NCBI GenBank assembly: GCA_036375165.1
Contig: DASUSI010000132.1
Coordinates: 1 to 43,867 of the forward strand
Reading direction: 5' to 3'
DNA: 43,867 nt
From: WHSM01 sp036375165
GTDB lineage: Bacteria > Actinomycetota > Actinomycetes > Mycobacteriales > Micromonosporaceae
Position 1 is the stretch's first letter. The number at the start of each line of letters is the position of its first letter. A program made the translations under genes and the position numbers. Shown one piece after another: positions 23,621-31,577 of the stretch. The notes under the pieces are model-generated. The model ran no database searches. It worked only from the letters and a program-made list of their open reading frames with translations, and was not told the DNA's origin.

Positions 23621-26600
23621 ATGTCCCGACACCCGTGTCCCCGCTGCGGCGGCGAAGCCGACGAATCGGCCGGCTGCCCAACCTGCGGGGCACCGCCGGA
23701 TCCGATCGCCGCTGAGCTGAGCCGGCTGTGCTGGCAGCTCGCCGGCCTGGACCGCCGGGACGTCCAACTGCGTCAGGAGTACGCGGCCCTGACCGGACAA
23801 CGACGGCTACTGCGTCGACGGATCGACGAACTGTGGGGGGTGCCGCGTGGCGTCCCGGCCGGTCCTCCCCCGGCCGGGACGCCCGTGACCGGAGTGCCCG
23901 CGACGGCGGCCCCGCCCGGACCGGTGACCCGCCGTCCGGAGACCTCCACCCGTTCGGTGCAGACCGTGCTGCTCGTGTTGGGCGGGGTGTTGCTCGGGGT
24001 GGCCGCGATCGTGTTCACCGCGGTCGCCTGGGCCACCTTCGGGGTCACCGGACGCGCTGTCATCCTCGCCACCATCACCGCTGTCGCGCTCGCGGTGCCG
24101 GTGCCGCTGCGCCGCCGGGAACTGACCGCGACCGCGGAGACCGTCGCGGCGCTGGCGTTGCTGCTGGTACTGCTCGACGGGTACGCGGCGTGGACCGTCG
24201 ATCTGGCCGGCGTACGCCAGCTCGCACCCGCCGGTTACGCCGCCCTGGTGTTCGCCGCCACCGCCGTGGTCGCCACCGCCTACCAGCCGGTCAGCCGGCT
24301 GGCCGTACCGTGGTTCGCGGCCCTGCTGTGCGCCCAGCCGGTGCTGCCGCTGCTCGCCCGCGCGACCGAACCCGACCTGCTCAGCTACGCCGTCGGATTC
24401 GCGGTCACCGCCGCCGGAAACCTCGCCGTGCTGGCCCTGCTACCCCGGGCACCGTCCGGGAACCGACCGCTGCGGTCCGTCGCAGGTGGACTGTTCCTGG
24501 TCACCGCGGCGGTGGCGGGCCTGCTGTCGGTGCTCAAGCTGGCCCTGACGCACAACGTGCCGCAGGCCGCCGGGGCCGGAGTGGCGCTGGTCGCCACCGC
24601 CGCCCTCGGCGTGGTCGTCGCGTCCTTCGGGAACCGCCCGACGTCGCGTACGGTCGCCTCCGCTGCCGCGGCGGTCGCGCTCGTGGTGGCGGTGGCCCGG
24701 CCGGTGGCGCTCGAAGTCCCCGGCTCCGGGCTGCTCACCGCCACCGTGACCACCCTGCTGGTGTGGGTCCTCGCGCGGTCGCTACCCCAGGCATGGCGAA
24801 GCGGTCCCACGGTCGCGTGTGCGGCGACCGGGGGCCTGTTGGCGATCCCCGCCGGACTCGATGCCGCGATCGGGGCGGCGTCCGTCCTGGCGGCCGTCGC
24901 CCCGGTGTGGCACGCCGACCTCGGACAATGGCCCGCCACCGTGGCACTGCCCGACATCGGATGGCAGCCGCTGCTGGTCCTGGCGCTGCTGGCGGCCGGA
25001 TCGCTGCTGCTGACCGGGACGTACCGGCGCTTCGCCGGACACCACGCCGGGGTGGCCGGGCTGGGCCTGGCCGCCCTCGGGGCACCGGCCGGGCTCGGCC
25101 TGTCCTGGTGGTCGCCTGAGGTTGTCGGGACGGGGTTGGGGCTCGGCCTGGTCGCGCTGGCCGCCTTGGCACAGGGCGAGGGTGCGGTGGGCCGGGCGGT
25201 CGCCCGGGGGATCACCGGGGCGATCCTGCTGACCCACGCCACCGCCGCCTCGCTGGTACGACCCGGCGTGACCTCGGCGGTACTCGCCGCGACCGCCGCC
25301 GGAGCGGCCGGGGTCGCGGTCCTCGCCGCCCGACCGGGCGGTCGCCACGTGGTCGGAGGCGTGAGCACGGCGGTGGCGGTGGCCGTACTGCCCGGGGTGG
25401 TGGGGTCGGCGGGCGTGGCGCTGCACTGGCCGCAGGCCGCGGTGGTGCCGGCGATGGCGGTCGCCGCGAGCGTCGGGCTGGGTATCGTCGCGATGCTCCG
25501 GCACGCCGGCTCAGAGTACCTGCGGTACGCCGTGACCGGCCTCAGCGTCGCCACCGCGACCACCACCCTGTCGGTGCTGGCCACCGACCAGCCGATCGGG
25601 GTGTACGCGGCGGTCTCCGGCCTGATCGGCGTCGCCGCCGGAACCCTGCTGCCGAGCCGGCGGGCGGTCACGGTCGGAACCGCCGTGACCGCCGGCCTGC
25701 CGTTCGCGGTGGCGCTGCTCGACGTAGTGCCGACCGGGCTCACGCTGGCTCAGGTGTACCTGTGGATCTTCCAGCCCTGGCAGGGCGCCGGTGAGTCCAC
25801 CAGGGACATGCTCACGCCCGTGCCACAACTGCTCGCCAGCCCCTTCGACCCGGTCAGTCCCTGGGACCCGCTGACGCTGGCGCTGCTCACCGCCGGTTGC
25901 GGGATCGTCGGGTACGGCCTGGCGCGCCAGCGCGCGGCCGGCTGGCCACGCACGGGCTGGTGGTTACTCGCCGCCATGCTGCCCGGCGCGACACTCACCC
26001 TGCTGGTGGCACCGGTCGGGTTCGACTGGGCGTGGCCGGCCCTGCCGGTGACCGCGCTGGCAGTCGCCGTGGCCGCGGGGCTGGTGGCCGGGCTGGCACC
26101 ACGGAACGTCCACCGGTCGCCGAGCGCCATGGCCGCGCTGGTCTGGCCGGTGGCCGGGTCCGTCGGCCTGGCGAACTGCCTGGCCACCCGGGGTGCCACG
26201 CTCGCCGGCCTGGCCGCCGCGACGCTGGCCGGACTGGTGGTCGCGCTGCTCGGGCGGACCACCCCGGCACGGATCACCGGCTGGGTGGTCGCCAGCACCG
26301 CCGCGGTCGCACTGGCCGAGGCCGCCGGCCTGGTCGCGGAGCTGGAACCGGCGCAGCGAGCCTACGGCGTCCTGGCGGTCGCGGTCACGCTGCTGGCGAC
26401 GGCGGCGGTGCTCCCGGCTGCCGCCCGTGGACCAGAGGTGCTCACCATCGAGCGACTCTCCTTCGCGGCAGCCGGCTTCGCGGTCCTCATCGGCTGGTCG
26501 GCGCTTCCGGCCGTGGCCGCCATCCTCGCCGGCTACGGCGCACTGCTGGGCCTGTCAGCTCTGCGTCCCGGTCGCTGGCGGCTGATGGTCGGCGGCATCG

Positions 26601-27076
26601 GCTGCGAACTGGCCGCCTGGTGGGTGTTCCTGTGGACCGAGGACGTCGGGCTGGTGGAGGCGTACACGGTTCCGTTCGCCCTCGGGGCACTGGTCGGAGG
26701 CGTGATTGAGGCGCGGTACCGGCCGGCGCTGACCAGCTGGCAGGCGTACGGCCTGGCATTGGCCGCGATGTTCCTGCCCAGCCTCTCGGTGATCGCCAGC
26801 GGCGACGACCCGCCGCTGCGCCGGCTCGGGTTGGGGCTGGCGGCGCTGGCCGTGGTGATAGCGGGTGCGGTACGCCGCCGCCAGGCTCCGGTGGTGGTCG
26901 CCGGGGTGGTGCTCGTCCTGCTGGCGCTGCGGGAGCTGGTTGGACTGTGGGAACTGCTGCCCCGGTGGCTGCCGCTCGCGGTGGCCGGGCTGATCCTGCT
27001 GATCCTGGGCGCCACGTACGAGCAACGCCGCCGGGACGTACACCGATTGCGGGAGACGGTGGGCCGGATGACCTGA
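23621..27076 (+). CDS. Very large polytopic membrane protein, SCO7613-type
   Basis: The 1151-residue protein starts with a zinc ribbon (CPRCGGEADESAGCPTCG, cysteines at about 6, 9, 19 and 22). A helical segment with coiled-coil character follows (LSRLCWQLAGLDRRDVQLRQ, then RRLLRRRIDELWGV) and a proline-rich linker. From about residue 105 to the end it is almost entirely hydrophobic, with roughly 30 membrane segments separated by short arginine-rich loops. This matches actinobacterial proteins named for the C-terminal domain of SCO7613. No function is known. ATG 23621 is chosen with AAGGG seven bases upstream. It lies 113 bases after the UDP-glucose dehydrogenase gene, so an envelope role is possible. 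Confidence 0.85.
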   Translation: MSRHPCPRCGGEADESAGCPTCGAPPDPIAAELSRLCWQLAGLDRRDVQLRQEYAALTGQRRLLRRRIDELWGVPRGVPAGPPPAGTPVTGVPATAAPPGPVTRRPETSTRSVQTVLLVLGGVLLGVAAIVFTAVAWATFGVTGRAVILATITAVALAVPVPLRRRELTATAETVAALALLLVLLDGYAAWTVDLAGVRQLAPAGYAALVFAATAVVATAYQPVSRLAVPWFAALLCAQPVLPLLARATEPDLLSYAVGFAVTAAGNLAVLALLPRAPSGNRPLRSVAGGLFLVTAAVAGLLSVLKLALTHNVPQAAGAGVALVATAALGVVVASFGNRPTSRTVASAAAAVALVVAVARPVALEVPGSGLLTATVTTLLVWVLARSLPQAWRSGPTVACAATGGLLAIPAGLDAAIGAASVLAAVAPVWHADLGQWPATVALPDIGWQPLLVLALLAAGSLLLTGTYRRFAGHHAGVAGLGLAALGAPAGLGLSWWSPEVVGTGLGLGLVALAALAQGEGAVGRAVARGITGAILLTHATAASLVRPGVTSAVLAATAAGAAGVAVLAARPGGRHVVGGVSTAVAVAVLPGVVGSAGVALHWPQAAVVPAMAVAASVGLGIVAMLRHAGSEYLRYAVTGLSVATATTTLSVLATDQPIGVYAAVSGLIGVAAGTLLPSRRAVTVGTAVTAGLPFAVALLDVVPTGLTLAQVYLWIFQPWQGAGESTRDMLTPVPQLLASPFDPVSPWDPLTLALLTAGCGIVGYGLARQRAAGWPRTGWWLLAAMLPGATLTLLVAPVGFDWAWPALPVTALAVAVAAGLVAGLAPRNVHRSPSAMAALVWPVAGSVGLANCLATRGATLAGLAAATLAGLVVALLGRTTPARITGWVVASTAAVALAEAAGLVAELEPAQRAYGVLAVAVTLLATAAVLPAAARGPEVLTIERLSFAAAGFAVLIGWSALPAVAAILAGYGALLGLSALRPGRWRLMVGGIGCELAAWWVFLWTEDVGLVEAYTVPFALGALVGGVIEARYRPALTSWQAYGLALAAMFLPSLSVIASGDDPPLRRLGLGLAALAVVIAGAVRRRQAPVVVAGVVLVLLALRELVGLWELLPRWLPLAVAGLILLILGATYEQRRRDVHRLRETVGRMT

Positions 27077-27126
27077 GGTCGCCGGCCAGGGCTGCCGCGC
27101 CGGGCCGGCTGTGCCAAGGTGGCGGT

Positions 27127-27795
27127 ATGCGGAAGTACGTGATCATGGGGGTACAGGGAAGCGGCAAGGACACCCAGGCCACCATGCTCGCCAGCGACCT
27201 GGACCTGGTACGGATCAGCGTCGGCGACATGTTCCGCTGGCACGTGAAACACCACACCAAGCTCGGAGCCCAGGTACGGCGGATCATGGTGGCCGGAGAA
27301 CTGGTCCACGACGACCTGGTGGAACAGGTGGTCCGGCAACGGCTGGGCTGGCACGACTGGAACTACGGGTTCATCATCGACGGTTTCCCGCGCAGCCGGG
27401 GCCAGGCCGAGTTCTTCCTGGAGAGCTACGACATCGACAGCGTGATCCACCTGGAACTGCCGCTCGGCGAAGTACGCCGCCGGGTGCTCGCCCGGCGCTA
27501 CTGCTCCCGGTGCGGCATGGACTACAACCTGATCTACGACCGGCCGGAACAGGAGGGCCGGTGCGACGTCTGCGGTGGCGAACTGGTGAGTCGGGAGGAT
27601 GACACCGAGCAGGCGCTGACCGCCCGGCTGCGCGATTACCACGAGAAGACCGATCCGGTCCTCGACCTGTTCCGCCGCAAGGAGTTCGTGGTCAGCGTCG
27701 ACGCCTGCCCGGACAAGACCACCGTGCAGCAGGCCATCCGGGAGAAGCTCGCGTTACCTCCGTACCAGCCGGCTGGGGACGCGCCTCAGGGCTGA
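27127..27795 (+). CDS. Adenylate-kinase-like nucleoside monophosphate kinase with zinc lid
   Basis: The 222-residue protein starts MRKYVIMGVQGSGKDTQATM. The P loop reads GSGKDTQ where adenylate kinases usually have G-x-GKGTQ, so one glycine is Asp. ISVGDMFRWHVK is the NMP-binding region, and IIDGFPRSRGQAEFFL contains the conserved DGFPR. The lid has a CxxC pair twice (CSRCGMDYNLIYDRP, then CDVCGGEL), as in zinc-containing adenylate kinases. It is probably a paralogue rather than the main adk. The start at 27127 fits the family N terminus. Its last ten bases overlap the convergent HAD gene. Confidence 0.85.
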   Translation: MRKYVIMGVQGSGKDTQATMLASDLDLVRISVGDMFRWHVKHHTKLGAQVRRIMVAGELVHDDLVEQVVRQRLGWHDWNYGFIIDGFPRSRGQAEFFLESYDIDSVIHLELPLGEVRRRVLARRYCSRCGMDYNLIYDRPEQEGRCDVCGGELVSREDDTEQALTARLRDYHEKTDPVLDLFRRKEFVVSVDACPDKTTVQQAIREKLALPPYQPAGDAPQG

Positions 27796-28469
27796 GCGCC
27801 GTGCAGGATCGTGGGAATCACATCAGCGATCCGGGCGGTGACCAGGTCCGCGCCGGCCTCGGTGAGCCACTGCGGCGGCACCAGCGACGCCAGTCCGACC
27901 ACCGCCATCCCGGCGGTCTTGCCGCCGCGCACGCCGGCCGGGCTGTCCTCGATCAGCACGCAGCACGCCGGATCCACCCCGAGACGGTCCGCCGCGAACC
28001 GGAACAGATCGGGGGCTGGCTTTCCACGCGGCACCATCACGGCGCTGAACAACCTGTCACCGAAGTAGCCGCCGAGCTTGGTGAGTTCCAGTCGCAGCGC
28101 GATCTCCTCCGGGGTCCCGCTGGACGCGACGCAGCACGGCACTTCGGCGCTGACCAGCGCGTCGAGCAGATCCACCACGCCGGGCACCGGATCCAGTCCG
28201 CTACGGAATGCCTCAGCGCAGCGCCGCTCGTACTCCCCGACCACGTCGGTCCGTAACGGCCGTCCCAGGATCCGCCGCACCTCCGCGACGCACTCCGCGG
28301 TGTTGCGTCCCAGGTAGCGCCGCACCGAGTCCTGGTACGTGGTGGGCAGCCCTTCCTCGGTGAGGACCTGCGCGAAGATCAGATTTGAGAGTCGCTCGGA
28401 ATCGACCAGTACGCCGTCGCAGTCGAACACCACCGCGTCGGGGCGGTGAGGCAGGAGCCGCTCCGTCAT
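27786..28469 (-). CDS. HAD-family phosphatase/phosphomutase
   Basis: The 227-residue protein carries the HAD motifs in order: motif I VVFDCDGVLVDSE (nucleophile Asp), motif II VASSGTPEEI, the conserved Lys in PRGKPAPDLFRFAADRL, and motif III VLIEDSPAGVRGGKTAG. A helical cap between motifs I and II marks the beta-phosphoglucomutase-like subgroup, which acts on small sugar phosphates. The substrate cannot be read from sequence. Its ATG overlaps the purE stop by four bases (ATGA), so it is translationally coupled to purE. Its 3' end overlaps the convergent kinase gene by ten bases. Confidence 0.92.
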   Translation of the reverse strand: MTERLLPHRPDAVVFDCDGVLVDSERLSNLIFAQVLTEEGLPTTYQDSVRRYLGRNTAECVAEVRRILGRPLRTDVVGEYERRCAEAFRSGLDPVPGVVDLLDALVSAEVPCCVASSGTPEEIALRLELTKLGGYFGDRLFSAVMVPRGKPAPDLFRFAADRLGVDPACCVLIEDSPAGVRGGKTAGMAVVGLASLVPPQWLTEAGADLVTARIADVIPTILHGAQP

Positions 28470-29047
28470 CGGCCGCCGCGACCCGGCCGGTTGTCGAGAT
28501 CCGGCTGGCCGTCGAGACCGGACTGGCTGCCCAGCCGGGCCCGCAACGCGGCGTCCTTCTGCCCCACCAACCGGCCCAGCCCTGCCTGGTACGCGCCGAT
28601 CCGGCGCAGCAACGCGGGGTCACCGGTGGCGAGGATCCGGGCCGCCAGCAGGCCCCCGTTGCGGCCACCGGCCACCGACACCGCCGCGACCGGCACCCCG
28701 GGCGGCATCTGCACGATGGACAGCAGCGCATCCATGCCGTCGAGGTACTTCAACGGGACCGGCACCCCGATCACCGGCAGCGGTGTCGCCGAGGCCACCA
28801 TTCCCGGCAGGTGCGCGGCACCCCCGGCACCAGCGATGATCACCTTCAGGCCGCGATCAGCCGCACTGGTCGCATAGTCGAGCATCCGCTGCGGGGTACG
28901 GTGCGCCGAGACCACATGGACTTCGTACGGGATGCCGAACTCGTCCAGCACCTCGGCGGCACCCTGCATGGTGGGCCAGTCGGAGTCACTACCCATGATC
29001 ACTCCGACCTGCGCCAACCGGTCTCCGCTCGGTTCCGGACCCGCCAC
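28466..29047 (-). CDS. purE: N5-carboxyaminoimidazole ribonucleotide mutase
   Basis: The 193-residue enzyme catalyses the conversion of N5-CAIR to CAIR in purine synthesis. Class I PurE motifs are clear: VGVIMGSDSDWPTMQGAAEV, HVVSAHRTPQRMLDYA, IIAGAGGAAHLPGM and IGVPVPLKYLDGMDALLSIV. The C-terminal extension of about 25 residues (after GRLVGQKDAALRARL) is Gly/Asp-rich and not conserved. The start is GTG 29047 with GGGAGG just upstream. It is the partner of purK, which lies 118 bases upstream on the same strand. Confidence 0.96.
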   Translation of the reverse strand: MAGPEPSGDRLAQVGVIMGSDSDWPTMQGAAEVLDEFGIPYEVHVVSAHRTPQRMLDYATSAADRGLKVIIAGAGGAAHLPGMVASATPLPVIGVPVPLKYLDGMDALLSIVQMPPGVPVAAVSVAGGRNGGLLAARILATGDPALLRRIGAYQAGLGRLVGQKDAALRARLGSQSGLDGQPDLDNRPGRGGR

Positions 29048-29164
29048 GTGACCTCCCTGCGTCGATCTCATGTCGACACTACTTGCCGCCGCGCCGCGAC
29101 CCGACGCCGCCCGACCCCGCGCCGCACGCTTGCGCTCGGCGGGGCGCGAGGTGACGCGGAGTGC

Positions 29165-30316
29165 TCAGTGTGCCGAACCGCCGTCGCGCAGCCAGGCGGC
29201 TGCCTTCACAGCGCGGGCGCGGACCTGCGCCAGGTCGGCACCCACCACCGTGACGTGCCCGATCTTGCGACCCGGACGGACCGCCTTGCCGTACAGGTGG
29301 ACCTTGACGCCGGGGTCGGCGGCGAACAGGTGGTGCACCCGCTCGTCGATCCCCATGCCCCTGGGCTCCCCGCCCAGCACGTTCGCCGTGCAGACCGCCG
29401 GGGCGGTGAGCGAGGTGTCTCCCAGCGGGTAGTCCAGCACCGCCCGCAGGTGCTGCTCGAACTGGCTGGTCAGGGAGCCTTCGATGGTCCAGTGCGCGGA
29501 GTTGTGAGGCCGCATCGCCAGTTCGTTGACGAGCAGCCCGGCGGCGGTCTCGAACAGTTCCACCGCGAGCACCCCGACCACGTCCAGTTCACTGGCCACC
29601 CGGATCGCGATCTGTTGCGCCGCCATGGCCCGGTCGTCGTCCAGCCCGGGGGCTGGGGCCAGTACCTCGACGCAGATGCCGTCCTGCTGCACCGTCTCCA
29701 CCACCGGGTACACGGCGACCTGTCCGAACGGTGAACGTGCCACCACCGCGGCGAGTTCCCGGCGCAGCGGCACCCGCTCTTCGACCAGCAACGACGTGCC
29801 GGTGTCGAGAAGTCGCCGCGCCGTGGCCGGGTCGCCGAGCAGCCACACCCCCTTGCCGTCGTACCCGCCGCGGGTCGCCTTCGCCACCACAGGCCACCGG
29901 TCCGCGGCGAACTTTTCGATGTCGGCGAGGCTGTCCACCGCCCGCCAGCGCGGCACCGGCAGGTCCAGAGCACTCAGCCGCTCCCGCATCACCCGCTTGT
30001 CCTGGGCACAGATCAGGGCGTCGGCTCCCGGCCGTACCACCAGTCCGGCCTCGGCGAGCGCTCGCACGTGCCGGTTCGGCACGTGCTCGTGGTCGAAGGT
30101 GAGAACGTCAACGCCTTTGGCGAAACCCATCAGGGCATCCAGGTCGGTGTGGTTGCCGACCCGTACGTCCCCCGCGACCAGGGCGGCGGAGTCGTCGGTT
30201 GAGCTGACCAGCACTCGCAGCGACTGTCCGAGCGGGATCGCGGCCTGGTGAGTCATCCGGGCCAGCTGACCGCCCCCCACCATGCCGACCACGGGCAGAC
30301 CGGTACGCGCGTCCAT
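29165..30316 (-). CDS. purK: N5-carboxyaminoimidazole ribonucleotide synthase
   Basis: The 383-residue ATP-grasp enzyme makes N5-CAIR from AIR, bicarbonate and ATP. It begins GLPVVGMVGGGQLARMTHQA (family start) and continues VLTFDHEHVPNRHVRALAEA and WPVVAKATRGGYDGKGVWLL (ATP-grasp glycine loop). The metal-binding region is LAVELFETAAGLLVNELAMR with PHNSAHWTIEGSLTSQFEQH. ATG 30316 is taken as the start, with TTG 30325 as an alternative. It is upstream of purE. The next gene upstream is divergent and preceded by two HTH operators. Confidence 0.96.
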   Translation of the reverse strand: MDARTGLPVVGMVGGGQLARMTHQAAIPLGQSLRVLVSSTDDSAALVAGDVRVGNHTDLDALMGFAKGVDVLTFDHEHVPNRHVRALAEAGLVVRPGADALICAQDKRVMRERLSALDLPVPRWRAVDSLADIEKFAADRWPVVAKATRGGYDGKGVWLLGDPATARRLLDTGTSLLVEERVPLRRELAAVVARSPFGQVAVYPVVETVQQDGICVEVLAPAPGLDDDRAMAAQQIAIRVASELDVVGVLAVELFETAAGLLVNELAMRPHNSAHWTIEGSLTSQFEQHLRAVLDYPLGDTSLTAPAVCTANVLGGEPRGMGIDERVHHLFAADPGVKVHLYGKAVRPGRKIGHVTVVGADLAQVRARAVKAAAWLRDGGSAH

Positions 30317-30386
30317 CACCGGCAAGCCTAGGCGGAGGCCCTTCTGGTACCGGATCCGGCCTGGTCAGCGCCGCACCCTCGATACG

Positions 30387-30431
30387 TTGTCAACCGGAGT
30401 TGACAAGCGAGGATCGTCAACGTAGGTTGAC
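30387..30431. promoter_or_regulatory. Two tandem operators, GTCAAC-N4-GTTGAC
   Basis: TTGTCAAC-CGGA-GTTGACAA (30387-30406) is a perfect 8-bp inverted repeat. GTCAAC-GTAG-GTTGAC (30416-30431) repeats the inner 6 bp with the same 4-base spacer. Their centres are 27 bases apart. The second ends four bases before the ATG of the HTH gene. The TTGACA within them may double as promoter -35 sequence. They are the obvious binding sites for the HTH protein itself, or for a regulator of the divergent purK promoter. Confidence 0.75.
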
Positions 30432-30435
30432 AGTC

Positions 30436-30645
30436 ATGAGCGAAACGTCGGAGGCAGCCGTGGATGCGACCAGCCGGGACCCGGAGGTGGGGCTCCGCGC
30501 GGTGGTGGCACTCCGGAAACTGGTCGACCGCCTGGAGGCGCTACAGGTCTCCAACGCCCGCGACCACGGCTGGTCCTGGGAACAAATCGGCGAATCGCTC
30601 GGCGTGACGAGACAGGCGGTGCACAAAAAGCACGGCCGGCGGTGA
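30436..30645 (+). CDS. Small helix-turn-helix protein
   Basis: The 69-residue protein has a short N-terminal arm and a helix (GLRAVVALRKLVDRLEALQV). The helix-turn-helix is HGWSWEQIGESLGVTRQAVH, followed by a basic KKHGRR end. Its recognition helix and size are typical of small actinobacterial regulators that precede Clp-N genes. ATG 30436 directly follows the operator pair at 30387-30431, which suggests autoregulation and a very short leader. The Clp-N gene lies 83 bases downstream in the same direction. Confidence 0.88.
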   Translation: MSETSEAAVDATSRDPEVGLRAVVALRKLVDRLEALQVSNARDHGWSWEQIGESLGVTRQAVHKKHGRR

Positions 30646-30728
30646 GACCAGACGGCCGGGCACCGGAAGACCAGCGGCCGAAAGACCGGAAACCCGGACC
30701 CCGGCGGCCAGAGAGCGGAGGGTGAGGC

Positions 30729-31313
30729 ATGTTCGAACGATTCACACGCCAGGCACGCGAGGTGGTGCTCCAAGCCCGGACCGAGGCACAGTCGCTGCAC
30801 CACGACCACATCGGACCCGGACACCTGCTGCTCGGCGTGCTCGGCCAGCCCGACGCACCCGGCGCGGCCACCCTGGTACGCCTCGGGGTCACCGCCGAGG
30901 TGCTGCGCCAGGATGTGGCGCACGTGGCCGTCACCTCGGACCTGAGCGCGGCGGACGCGGACGCGCTGGAGACCCTCGGCATCGATCTGGACGAAGTCAG
31001 GCGACGGGTGGAGCAGACGTTCGGTCCGGGCGCCCTCGACGTGCCCCGGCGTACCCGGGACTGGCTTTCCTGGCGGCGCAAGGACCCGCAGCCACCGGGC
31101 CACCTGGGATTCACGCCCCGGGCGAAGCACGTGTTGGAGTACGCCCTGCGCCAGGCGCTCGCGCGAAAGGACCGTCATATCGGGGTGGAACACATCGTGC
31201 TGGGACTGCTGACCCTGAAAGGCACCGTCGTGGCCGAACTGCTGCGGCGACACGGCGTCGAATCGGCAGCCGCCCGCCGGGAAGTGCTCGCCGATCTTGA
31301 CCAGGCCGCCTGA
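30729..31313 (+). CDS. Clp N-terminal-domain protein without ATPase
   Basis: The 194-residue protein has the Clp_N repeat twice: FTRQAREVVLQARTEAQSLH and HDHIGPGHLLLGVLGQ at residues 5-40, and LEYALRQALARKDRHIGVEH with IVLGLLTLKGTVVAELLRRH at about 138-180. A more polar stretch lies between them. No AAA+ module follows, so it cannot unfold proteins. It may bind substrates or adaptors for a ClpC/ClpP machine, or act alone as a peptide sensor. The ATG has GGAGGGTGAGG upstream. Its pairing with the HTH gene suggests a proteostasis switch. Confidence 0.88.
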   Translation: MFERFTRQAREVVLQARTEAQSLHHDHIGPGHLLLGVLGQPDAPGAATLVRLGVTAEVLRQDVAHVAVTSDLSAADADALETLGIDLDEVRRRVEQTFGPGALDVPRRTRDWLSWRRKDPQPPGHLGFTPRAKHVLEYALRQALARKDRHIGVEHIVLGLLTLKGTVVAELLRRHGVESAAARREVLADLDQAA

Positions 31314-31577
31314 CCGGCTCCGGCCCCAGGTTCCGGACCGCCACGTCGGGATGACGGCGCTGGCGAGCCCCCTCGTCCCGCCAACGCCGTACCCCGGGCA
31401 ACGCGGTTCACCGGCCGCCGGACCGGCACCTCGCTGTGCAAGTCAACCGGCGTGACGGGTGACAGCACAATCGGCCATGAGTACGACTCTGCGGTCGGAT
31501 TCCGGAAGCCACCCCAAAGTCGCACCCCGCCGACCTGGCCCGACCACGGAACACCTGGTCACCGGTACCCTCGACCG

